Shown: positions 1 to 5,806 of the stretch, piece by piece
Position numbering within the stretch: the stretch's first letter is position 1
Layout of the letters: each line of letters opens with the position of its first letter
From: CAWJHE01 sp964614855
GTDB lineage: Bacteria > Chloroflexota > Anaerolineae > Anaerolineales > UBA4823
Direction: 5' to 3'
Assembly: GCA_964614855.1 (NCBI GenBank)
Contig: CAZTMX010000177.1
Span: 1 to 6,082, forward strand
DNA length: 6,082 nucleotides
Notes under the pieces: model-generated
The model's database searches: none
What the model was told of the DNA's origin: nothing
Seen by the model: only the letters and a program-made list of their open reading frames with translations
Translations under genes and position numbers: made by a program

Positions 1-1
1 C

Positions 2-895
2 GATCTGTTATGGATGATGACCGCCCATCAGCCAATCTTTATGGATTTTACCCACCCCGATCCTGAGGATGAGATACCCAGGGATACACGGGGGTTCAAA
101 AGCGCGGTCAGCGTGCCGCTCATGGCAGGCGAGGAAATGCTGGGGATGTTTACCCTGGTGTATGATAACGAGCAGCACTGGACAGAACAAGACACGGATG
201 ATCTGTTAGACATCGGCAGACTTCTGGGCGTAGCAGTACAACATTCCCGCATTGCCAGGAAGTCCGCCGATCTGGAAATACTGTTGGAGCGCAAACGATT
301 AAGCGGAGAGATCCACGACCATCTCTCCCCACTGATCAACACCATAAACATAGGTGTTGAGACAGCCCTGTTGTCCCTGGAAGAAGGTGACGACAGCCGG
401 TTGCTGAAAGATCTCGGGAGGATCCAAACCATCGGCAAGGAAGCTGCCAGAGCGCTGCGTGAAGAACTGCTGTCGCTGCGCAGCGCAGGCAGTGAGGGTG
501 AGGGTTTGCTTTCTCAGATCAGGGAACATCTCGCGCGCTTCAGCCAACAGTGGAAAATAGAAACAGAGCTGCAGGTGCAAGAAGGTCTGGAGCCCCTGAT
601 TGTTTCAAGCCAGATGGAGATGCAATTCATGCGCATCCTGCATGAAAGCCTGGCAAATGTATTGCGCCATGCTATAGCCACACATGTTGTGGTGCTGTTG
701 CAGGGCGACCGCTACCGTCTTGGGATGCAAATACTTGATAATGGGCGCGGCTTTAACCCCGAAGATGTCGCTCCTGAGCGCCTGGGGCTGCGCATCATGC
801 GTGAGCGTGCAGAGACTCTGGGCGGTCAGCTAACTATTGAATCGAATAGCGAAAGCGGTACCATGGTACGGGTGGATGCGCCGCGCTATTCATAA
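2..895 (+). CDS. Sensor histidine kinase, GAF / HisKA_3 / HATPase_c (NarX/DegS class), 5' end missing
   Basis: The frame is open to the left edge (codons before the first ATG at 14 read D-L-L-W), so this is the C-terminal part of a longer kinase. Counting from the codon at 2-4, residues about 26-86 look like the end of a GAF domain (AVSVPLMAGEEMLGMFTLVY, then W-T-E-Q-D and a D-L-L-D-I helix). The HisKA_3 dimerisation helix follows, with phospho-acceptor His105 in the motif EIHDHLSP. The ATPase domain has an N-box (HESLANVLRHA, about 214-224), a G1 box (DNGRGF, about 246-251) and LGLRIMRERA (about 261-270). No membrane segment is visible in the part present, so the signal could be sensed by the GAF domain in the cytoplasm. 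The response regulator gene starts 18 nt downstream and is surely its partner. Oddity: the residue five after the His is Pro, where this kinase class normally has Gln (DxxxQ). The signal is unknown. Confidence 0.93.
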   Translation, partial: DLLWMMTAHQPIFMDFTHPDPEDEIPRDTRGFKSAVSVPLMAGEEMLGMFTLVYDNEQHWTEQDTDDLLDIGRLLGVAVQHSRIARKSADLEILLERKRLSGEIHDHLSPLINTINIGVETALLSLEEGDDSRLLKDLGRIQTIGKEAARALREELLSLRSAGSEGEGLLSQIREHLARFSQQWKIETELQVQEGLEPLIVSSQMEMQFMRILHESLANVLRHAIATHVVVLLQGDRYRLGMQILDNGRGFNPEDVAPERLGLRIMRERAETLGGQLTIESNSESGTMVRVDAPRYS

Positions 896-913
896 GATTG
901 GAATCTTTCAAAC

Positions 914-1567
914 ATGACATCTGAACGTACCACTGTACTACTTGTAGACGATCACAACCTGTTTCGTGACGGGTTGCGCGAGTTGATCAATCACTGGCAG
1001 GAGTTCCAGGTGGTCGGTGATGCACCTAATGGGAAGCTGGCGGTCGAGTTTTGCCAGCGACAACATCCAGATATCATCTTGATGGATATCCAGATGCCTG
1101 TGATGAACGGCGTCGAAGCCACGCGCCGCATCCTGGCTGAATCGCCTGACACACGTGTGGTGATGCTTACTATGACTGTTGATGAGAGTTATCTCTTTGA
1201 TGCGATTAAATACGGCGCCAGCGGCTATGTACTCAAGGATATCTCAGCGCCGCAGCTGCGCGAGCGGCTGCGTGAATTAACGCGCGGTGAGGCGCCGCTG
1301 TCCGGTGTGATTGCCGCCAAAATCCTGGCTGAATTTAACAAGCAGCTTACAGGTGAGGCAAGTGGAGTTCTCGAGCCGCTTACTGAGCGTGAAATCCAGA
1401 TCCTGCAGCTGGTGGCGGAAGGGCTATCCAACCCCGAAATCGGCGAACGACTGTACCTGAGCGACCAAACGATTAAGAAGCAATTGAGCGCAGTGATGCA
1501 GAAGCTGCATCTGAACAACCGCGTCCAGGCAGCCGTGTATGCGGTGCGCAAAGGGCTGGTGGAATAA
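914..1567 (+). CDS. Two-component response regulator, NarL/FixJ family (REC + LuxR-type HTH)
   Basis: The 217-residue product has the usual length and layout for a NarL-type regulator. The receiver domain (about 7-122) shows the acidic pair Asp12-Asp13, phospho-acceptor Asp58 in the motif LMDIQMPVMNG, the switch residue Thr86 and Lys108 in GYVLKD. A linker leads to a LuxR-type helix-turn-helix at about 153-212 (LTEREIQILQLVAEGLSNPEIG, then the recognition part SDQTIKKQL, then NNRVQAAVYA). It is expected to be phosphorylated by the kinase encoded just upstream and to bind DNA as a dimer. The ATG at 914 is preceded by only a weak purine stretch (gga near 900-902), so translation may be partly coupled to the kinase gene. 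A terminator follows 57 nt after the stop. Target genes are not shown by the sequence. The enzyme operon downstream is the obvious candidate by position only. Confidence 0.96.
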   Translation: MTSERTTVLLVDDHNLFRDGLRELINHWQEFQVVGDAPNGKLAVEFCQRQHPDIILMDIQMPVMNGVEATRRILAESPDTRVVMLTMTVDESYLFDAIKYGASGYVLKDISAPQLRERLRELTRGEAPLSGVIAAKILAEFNKQLTGEASGVLEPLTEREIQILQLVAEGLSNPEIGERLYLSDQTIKKQLSAVMQKLHLNNRVQAAVYAVRKGLVE

Positions 1568-1624
1568 CGCACGATTTCCGAAAAAAATCACGCTAGAAAT
1601 CTTATAGAAAAAAAACCAACAGAG

Positions 1625-1650
1625 AAGCCCTGGTTCCCAGGGCTTTTTTT
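1625..1650 (+). terminator. Intrinsic terminator of the two-component operon
   Basis: A perfect 9-bp stem (AAGCCCTGG, 1625-1633, pairing with CCAGGGCTT, 1637-1645) closes on a 3-nt loop (ttc). It runs directly into a T-tract at 1644-1650. An A-rich run at about 1608-1617 lies upstream. This is a textbook rho-independent terminator. It separates the two-component genes from the metabolic operon, which should therefore have its own promoter. Confidence 0.92.
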
Positions 1651-1756
1651 ATCCATTCATCATCCCAACCAGGCCCAGGTGGGCCCTGGAAGGGTAACTG
1701 GTCGGGGGTAGATCACAACCTGATTTTTCTGTACTATTGTATGGGACAAAGTTATT

Positions 1757-1770
1757 TTGTTCACAATCAT
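1757..1770. promoter_or_regulatory. Possible FNR/CRP-family binding site
   Basis: TTGTT-CACA-ATCAT matches the FNR consensus TTGAT-N4-ATCAA at 8 of 10 defined positions. It lies 69 nt before the start codon at 1839, a plausible activator position, and oxygen-dependent control would suit an anaerobic Mo enzyme. The region is AT-rich and one match of this quality can occur by chance. No convincing -35/-10 pair was found to anchor it. Confidence 0.25.
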
Positions 1771-1810
1771 TTTTCCGGTTGTTTCACGGTCGTACAACCG
1801 TGTGAAAAAT
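1769..1810. repeat. Bulged inverted repeat upstream of the small gene (operator or 5' UTR hairpin)
   Basis: The left arm is ATTTTTC (1769-1775) plus CGGTTGT (1776-1782). The right arm is ACAACCG (1794-1800) plus GAAAAAT (1804-1810). All 14 pairs are Watson-Crick. The right arm carries a 3-nt bulge (tgt, 1801-1803) and the loop is 11 nt. An overlapping inverted repeat, TTTCAC (1782-1787) with GTGAAA (1802-1807), offers an alternative reading. The repeat ends 28 nt before the start codon. It has no T-tract, so it is not an ordinary terminator. It could be a DNA operator or an RNA structure in the leader. Confidence 0.5.
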
Positions 1811-1826
1811 CAAAACCAATCAGTTT

Positions 1827-1832
1827 AAGGAG
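1827..1832 (+). promoter_or_regulatory. Ribosome binding site of the 71-codon gene
   Basis: AAGGAG lies six bases before the ATG at 1839. This is a strong Shine-Dalgarno match and supports the short gene being real and well translated. Confidence 0.85.
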
Positions 1833-1838
1833 TAAAAA

Positions 1839-2054
1839 ATGGCTAAGTTTTCTGTTGAATCCAAGTTAAAAGAACTACTCAAAGACCCAGGCGCATGTGA
1901 AATCCTGGAATCATATTTTCCTGGAATGACCAAGAGCCCGCGCATCAAAATGGCTTCGGCGTTTACGCTGCGCAAAGTGGCGGCCTTCCCGCAAATCAAC
2001 CTGCCCCAGGATAAATTGGACGAAATCGATCAGAAGCTGCAAGCGCTGGGCTAG
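1839..2054 (+). CDS. Small 71-residue protein, DUF1858-like helical domain (tentative)
   Basis: This is a complete short gene with a strong ribosome binding site. The product opens with a short strand and helix (KFSVESKLKELLKDPGACEI), continues with L-E-S-Y-F-P-G and a basic stretch (residues 31-38, TKSPRIKM), and ends in a proline-flanked helix pair (INLPQDKLDEIDQKLQALG). The pattern of 'short lead-in, x-x-L-L-K-x-P-x-x-x-x-I-L-E-x-Y' recalls the DUF1858 / SP0561-like fold, which often acts as a small add-on domain in redox proteins of anaerobes. The usual Cys pair of many DUF1858 members is absent; Cys20 is the only cysteine. There is no signal peptide or membrane segment. Its position as first gene before the molybdenum enzyme suggests an accessory or regulatory role, but no function can be assigned. 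The family call is from pattern recall only. Confidence 0.85.
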   Translation: MAKFSVESKLKELLKDPGACEILESYFPGMTKSPRIKMASAFTLRKVAAFPQINLPQDKLDEIDQKLQALG

Positions 2055-2102
2055 ACACTGCGCGACCACAAACATCACCTGACCTGAGCGTTCACGTGAT
2101 TA

Positions 2103-2140
2103 TTCATCCATGGCAGCTTAATTTGCGTGCTGTGGATGAA
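2103..2140. repeat. Bulged hairpin between the small gene and the large-subunit gene
   Basis: The left arm is TTCATCCA (2103-2110) plus CAGC (2114-2117). The right arm is GCTG (2129-2132) plus TGGATGAA (2133-2140). All 12 pairs are Watson-Crick. There is a 3-nt bulge (tgg, 2111-2113) in the left arm and an 11-nt loop. No T-tract follows, so it is not a clear terminator. It may be an RNA processing or stability element that sets the ratio of the small protein to the enzyme, or a DNA operator. An 8-bp palindrome, TCACGTGA (2092-2099), lies just upstream. Confidence 0.5.
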
Positions 2141-2200
2141 AAATCTTGAGCAAACCAGGTCTGAAGGCTTTGAGAATTAGTTTCGCCGTTTTCTTTATTT

Positions 2201-2205
2201 GGAGG
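2201..2205 (+). promoter_or_regulatory. Ribosome binding site fixing the large-subunit start at 2214
   Basis: GGAGG stands eight bases before the ATG at 2214. An in-frame TTG at 2199 would start at the Shine-Dalgarno sequence itself and add five residues, so it is not the start. Confidence 0.9.
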
Positions 2206-2213
2206 CAAAAATA

Positions 2214-4868
2214 ATGACTGACCAAGAGAAAAAAGCTGCCGTGAAACCTAGCGAAGGGGTTGAGCCCTGGCAGGAGCCAGAAACAAACATTGTAAGAGGC
2301 ATCGCCATGGGGGGAATGGGCGGCGAGCCGTCGGTGATCGACTCGAAGAACGGAAAAGTGATCCGCATCCGGCCCATGCGCTGGGATTGGAAATACACAA
2401 AAGAAGAGCTTGCCGACAAGTTGTGGAAATTTGAAGCGCACGGAAAGACTTTCGCTTGCCCGGAAAAATCGCAACCCCCATATTTTGCCCTGAGCTATAA
2501 AAACCGCCTGTATTCACCCAACCGTGTGAAATATCCACTCAAAAGAGTGGACTGGGAACCCGGCGGCGACCCGGCAAAGGTCAACGCCCATAATCGCGGA
2601 AAGAGTAAGTTCAAACGGATTTCCTGGGAAGAAGCTTCTTCAATCATCGCGAGTGAGATACGCCGTGTGCAGGAAAAATACGGGCCGTTTTCAGTTTTAG
2701 CCATAGGTGAAGACGGACACTGCGAATCTAAGAATATCCACATGACCGGCGGCTGCCATATGAATCTGCTCGGCAGGATTGGCGGCTATACACGTGAGAC
2801 CCGCACACCCGACAGTGTGGAAGGCTTCTACTGGGGCGCCAAGCATGTCTGGGGCACAGGCGCAAATAACGGCCTGGGAATGACTGCTCCCTCCGAGAAC
2901 GTTATAAAAGATGTGGCAGAAAACACCAAGATGATCGTGTTGCAAGCCGGTGACTGGGAAACCGTGCAAAATTACGCCGGCCAGTTTTGGAGTAAGGTTG
3001 TTGAGTATTTCCTTTCCATCGGCATCAAGTTCGTGGTAATCGATCCCTTCTGCAACTACACCGCTGTTTGCCATGATGAAATGAAGTGGGTGCCCATCAC
3101 TCCTAACACTGATTCAGCGCTAGATTTTGCCATCATGTATGTCTGGATCAAGGAAGGGCTTTACGATAAGAAGTATGTGGAGACCCACACTGTAGGTTTT
3201 GACAAAGTGAAAGCGTATATCCTGGGCGATGAAGACGGAGTGCCCAAATCTCCGGAATGGGCATCGCCTATTTGCGGCGTCCCAGAATGGACGATCAAAG
3301 CCCTGGCACGCGAGTGGGGCACAAAAGCAACTTCAATCGGCCACTTCTGCGGCGCTCACATCCGCGGACCATATTCGCATGAGCCTGGGCGCACGGAAGC
3401 TTACAAATTGGCGATGCAGGGTATGGGTGGACCTGGGGTTCACCAAATACACCTGTTTTCGTTCAATGTAGCCCGGCAACCTATTAAACTGAACTATGGG
3501 CCGCTTTTGGCGGGGTATAAAGCAACTCAATTTATGCCTACAGAACAGGCCATCCCCCGTACCATGATCCATCACGCAATTTTAAACGGTCACACCGAGC
3601 ACTGGGGCAGCCCACAAATTATCCTGGCGCCGACCGAAGAACAATTCGAAAAATTCATCTACCCAATCCCTGAAGAAGAGGGCGGGTGTGAAGTACATCT
3701 GCTGTGGTCGGAAAAACCATGCAACCAGGGCTGCTGGAATGGAGGCTTCTTGTTCCAGGAAGCCATGCGCAGCCCGAATGTGGAGTGCTTTATCACCAAC
3801 CACCAGTGGCTGGAGAACGACAGCTTGTTTGCCGATCTGGTGCTGCCAGTCACATCGGTGCTGGAAGAAGACGACCTGGTCGGCAGCGGCATGTGCGTTT
3901 CGGTGAACTGGGCTGGTATTCAAAAGAGAGCCTGCGAACCTGCCGGTGAAAGTAAGAGTGACTACGAGATCGCGGTGGAGATTGCCAAGCAGTTTGGCGT
4001 AGAAGACGAGCTGACCGAAGGCATGACCGTTGAGGAATGGCAGAAATATGCTTACGAAACTTCCCCCATCGCACCATTTGTCAGTTGGGAAGAGTTCTCC
4101 GAAAAAGGCTACTGGATCCCTTCCTTCGATCCGGATTGGGACAAGATCCCGCCCGGCATGAGGAATTTCTATGATGACCCGGAAAAGTATCCGCTGGATA
4201 CACCTTCCGGAAAGATCGAATTCTACTCGGCTGCTCTAGAAGAGAATTTCCCAGATGATATGGAGCGGCCGCCTATTGCCAAGTGGATCCCTGGCGGCCC
4301 GGAAAGTGAAGGCTGGACCCATGATGAAACTCAATGGGGTGAAAAAGCCAAGCAATATCCGCTACTGCTGGTTGCCAGCCCAGGCAGGTGGCGTGTCCAT
4401 GTCCAGGGCGATGACATTACCTGGTTCCGCGAAATCTCAACCTGCAAAGTCAAAGGCGATGACGGGTATATGTACGAACCGATGTGGATCCATCCGGTGG
4501 ACGCAGAAAAGAGAGGCCTCAAGGATGGTGATCTTGTCAAAGTGAAAAACGACCAGGGGATCATCCTGTGCGGTACGATTGTCTCCGAGCGCATCATCCC
4601 CGGAGCCCTCTATGTCAACAAAGGTGCCAGGGTTGACCCAATCGCTGAGCGCATTGACCGCGGCGGCTCAACCAACCTGATCACCACACCCAAACCGATT
4701 TCCAAGCACTGCTGGGGCTTTGCCGTCACAGGCTTCCTGGTCGAAGCCGAGAAACTTGACCCGGCAGAAATGGAACAGTGGAAGAACGATTACCCCGAGG
4801 CATTCGCGCGTGATTATGACCCTGCTACTGGTTCGCGTTATACCGGTTGGGTAGAAGGAGTCGAGTAG
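2214..4868 (+). CDS. athL: Molybdopterin oxidoreductase large subunit, pyrogallol-phloroglucinol transhydroxylase (AthL) family
   Basis: The 884-residue catalytic subunit belongs to the DMSO reductase superfamily and would bind Mo (or W) with two pyranopterin guanine dinucleotides. It has no Tat signal and no N-terminal CxxC cluster motif. That fits the cytoplasmic, Fe-S-free large subunit of Pelobacter acidigallici transhydroxylase (about 875 residues). Shared landmarks with that enzyme, as I recall it, are KVIRIRPM (48-55), ERISWDEA-like KRISWEEA (134-141), PDS-x-EG (199-204) with Ser201 at the Mo-ligand position, His169 at catalytic His144, Tyr435 (AGY) at Tyr404, MQGMGGPG (401-408), SDYEI (582-586), a C-terminal molybdopterin-binding domain with GLKDGDLVKVKNDQG (768-782), and DRGGSTNLIT (815-824). 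It differs in having about 24 extra N-terminal residues and a C-terminal tail of about 35. The stop is 2 nt before the small-subunit ATG. The family call is firm. The substrate is open: it could be a transhydroxylase, resorcinol-hydroxylase-like or novel. Confidence 0.88.
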   Translation: MTDQEKKAAVKPSEGVEPWQEPETNIVRGIAMGGMGGEPSVIDSKNGKVIRIRPMRWDWKYTKEELADKLWKFEAHGKTFACPEKSQPPYFALSYKNRLYSPNRVKYPLKRVDWEPGGDPAKVNAHNRGKSKFKRISWEEASSIIASEIRRVQEKYGPFSVLAIGEDGHCESKNIHMTGGCHMNLLGRIGGYTRETRTPDSVEGFYWGAKHVWGTGANNGLGMTAPSENVIKDVAENTKMIVLQAGDWETVQNYAGQFWSKVVEYFLSIGIKFVVIDPFCNYTAVCHDEMKWVPITPNTDSALDFAIMYVWIKEGLYDKKYVETHTVGFDKVKAYILGDEDGVPKSPEWASPICGVPEWTIKALAREWGTKATSIGHFCGAHIRGPYSHEPGRTEAYKLAMQGMGGPGVHQIHLFSFNVARQPIKLNYGPLLAGYKATQFMPTEQAIPRTMIHHAILNGHTEHWGSPQIILAPTEEQFEKFIYPIPEEEGGCEVHLLWSEKPCNQGCWNGGFLFQEAMRSPNVECFITNHQWLENDSLFADLVLPVTSVLEEDDLVGSGMCVSVNWAGIQKRACEPAGESKSDYEIAVEIAKQFGVEDELTEGMTVEEWQKYAYETSPIAPFVSWEEFSEKGYWIPSFDPDWDKIPPGMRNFYDDPEKYPLDTPSGKIEFYSAALEENFPDDMERPPIAKWIPGGPESEGWTHDETQWGEKAKQYPLLLVASPGRWRVHVQGDDITWFREISTCKVKGDDGYMYEPMWIHPVDAEKRGLKDGDLVKVKNDQGIILCGTIVSERIIPGALYVNKGARVDPIAERIDRGGSTNLITTPKPISKHCWGFAVTGFLVEAEKLDPAEMEQWKNDYPEAFARDYDPATGSRYTGWVEGVE
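4855..4860 (+). promoter_or_regulatory. Ribosome binding site inside the end of the large-subunit gene
   Basis: AAGGAG ends ten bases before the ATG at 4871 and overlaps the last codons of the large subunit. It supports the ATG at 4871 over an in-frame TTG at 4847. It also indicates coupled translation of the two subunits. Confidence 0.8.
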
Positions 4869-4870
4869 AA

Positions 4871-5671
4871 ATGAAAGCTTTTGTGATCGATCTTAAGAAA
4901 TGCGTCGGCTGCCACGATTGCCAGATTGGCTGCAAAGACGAGCACTGCGGCAACGACTGGATGCCCTATGCCAAGCCGCAGCCGGACACCGGCCACTTCT
5001 GGATGAAACTCAACCAGGAGGAACGCGGCGCCAGGCCGCATGTCAAAGTTACCTACCTGCCGGTGATGTGCCAGCATTGTGATAATGCCCCCTGTATGGC
5101 TGTATGTAACGACAAGGCTATTTACAAAAGAGAGGATGGGCTGGTGCTCATCGATCCTGCAAAATGCACCGGCTGCGGCGACTGCATCCCAGCCTGCCCA
5201 TACGGTGTAATTTATCGCAACGAAGCGCTGAATATCGCCCAGAAATGCACCGGCTGCGCTCACCTCATCGATAGAAAATGGCCCATCGCTGTGCCCAGGT
5301 GCGTGGATAACTGCCACAAGGATGTATTCCAGTTTGGCGAGGAAAGTGAGCTGGATCTGACCGGCACAGAAATCCTGCACCCGGAATACGGCACCAAGCC
5401 GAGAGTGTACTACAGAGGTTTGCCCAAGCCCTTTGTCGCCGGCACGGTGTACGACCCGGTTGAGAAGGAAGTCATCATAGGTGCAGTTTGCACTTTGGAA
5501 GGCGAGACTGGCGAATTTTCCGTTAAGACGGACAGTTTCGGTGACTTCTGGCTGCGCGATCTGCCAAAAGGTGATTTCACCCTGACCATCAAGGCGAATG
5601 GCAAGAGCAAGAGCATGGCTTTGAGCACCAAGGACAAGGATGTCGGTTTAGGCGATATCCCGCTGGCATAA
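4871..5671 (+). CDS. athS: Ferredoxin-type Fe-S small subunit with C-terminal beta-barrel domain (AthS family), four-cluster form
   Basis: The 266-residue electron-transfer subunit should pair with the large subunit encoded 2 nt upstream. Residues 1-150 form a DmsB/NrfC-like ferredoxin with four cysteine groups: C11-C14-C17-C21, C67-C70-C75-C79, C99-C102-C105-C109, and C126-C129 with C144-C148. These 16 cysteines are enough for four [4Fe-4S] clusters. Residues 175-183 (TKPRVYYRG) lead into a C-terminal domain at about 188-266. That domain resembles a Cna_B / transthyretin-like sandwich (GTVYDP, then SVKTDSFGDFWLRDLPKGDFTLTIKANGK). A ferredoxin followed by such a barrel is the hallmark of the transhydroxylase small subunit (about 274 residues in P. 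acidigallici). There is no signal peptide or membrane anchor, so the complex is probably cytoplasmic and soluble. The P. acidigallici protein, as I recall it, lacks one cluster, and this one does not. Its electron partner is not in the window. Confidence 0.92.
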   Translation: MKAFVIDLKKCVGCHDCQIGCKDEHCGNDWMPYAKPQPDTGHFWMKLNQEERGARPHVKVTYLPVMCQHCDNAPCMAVCNDKAIYKREDGLVLIDPAKCTGCGDCIPACPYGVIYRNEALNIAQKCTGCAHLIDRKWPIAVPRCVDNCHKDVFQFGEESELDLTGTEILHPEYGTKPRVYYRGLPKPFVAGTVYDPVEKEVIIGAVCTLEGETGEFSVKTDSFGDFWLRDLPKGDFTLTIKANGKSKSMALSTKDKDVGLGDIPLA

Positions 5672-5693
5672 CGCAAGACCGTTGAAAGAATAT

Positions 5694-5723
5694 GGGAGGG
5701 CGCACTGTCTGTAGCGCCCTCCC
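5694..5723 (+). terminator. Strong hairpin after the small-subunit gene, no U-tract
   Basis: A perfect 10-bp GC-rich stem (GGGAGGGCGC, 5694-5703, with GCGCCCTCCC, 5714-5723) encloses a 10-nt loop. It begins 22 nt after the stop codon at 5669-5671. No T-run follows on either strand, so it is not a classical intrinsic terminator. It could instead give partial termination or protect the upstream mRNA 3' end while some transcription continues into the zinc-ribbon gene. Confidence 0.55.
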
Positions 5724-5776
5724 CGAATTACAAATACAAAACCAGGACCAGGTAAGCGACCGTAAAATCTAAGCCA

Positions 5777-5794
5777 GATAAGTATATATTTATC
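5777..5794. promoter_or_regulatory. 18-bp palindrome directly before a ribosome binding site (candidate operator)
   Basis: GATAAGTATATATTTATC is self-complementary over its whole length except for one G-T pair (5782/5789). It ends immediately before the GGAG at 5795-5798 of the next gene and contains TATATT (5785-5790), which resembles a -10 element. A repressor bound here would cover the start of the gene. Because the sequence is AT-rich, a chance origin is possible. Confidence 0.35.
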
Positions 5795-5806
5795 GGAGTG
5801 AAAATC

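Noticed and set aside
1669..1689. Small GC-rich hairpin (CCAGG-CCC / GGG-c-CCTGG) just after the terminator
   Set aside because: It has short helices, one bulge and no T-tract. It shares words with the adjacent terminator stem and may be low-level repetition rather than a functional site.
1749..1766. Rex (NADH-sensing repressor) operator around TTCACAA
   Set aside because: Only the right half-site is present. The left half (aagttat) does not resemble TTGTGAA.
2199..2213. In-frame TTG start giving a five-residue longer large subunit
   Set aside because: It would begin at the Shine-Dalgarno sequence itself. The ATG at 2214 has ideal spacing from GGAGG.
2214..2340. Possible Tat signal or N-terminal [4Fe-4S] motif on the large subunit
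   Set aside because: There is no twin-arginine plus hydrophobic stretch. The first cysteine is at residue 82 and is not in a CxxC arrangement.
4847..4870. In-frame TTG start giving an eight-residue longer small subunit
   Set aside because: The added residues (GRRSRVE) are read from the ribosome binding site and the end of the upstream gene. The ATG at 4871 places the first cluster motif at the normal distance from the N-terminus.
4838..5380. 180-codon open frame on the - strand
   Set aside because: It lies wholly opposite the clear ferredoxin/large-subunit genes, has no recognisable domain, and is explained by codon bias of the real genes. The same applies to the other antisense frames.
4871..5671. 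DmsB/NrfC-type subunit of a membrane-bound respiratory reductase
   Set aside because: No NrfD/DmsC-type membrane anchor is present in the window, and neither enzyme subunit has a signal. The C-terminal beta-barrel domain is typical of the transhydroxylase family instead.
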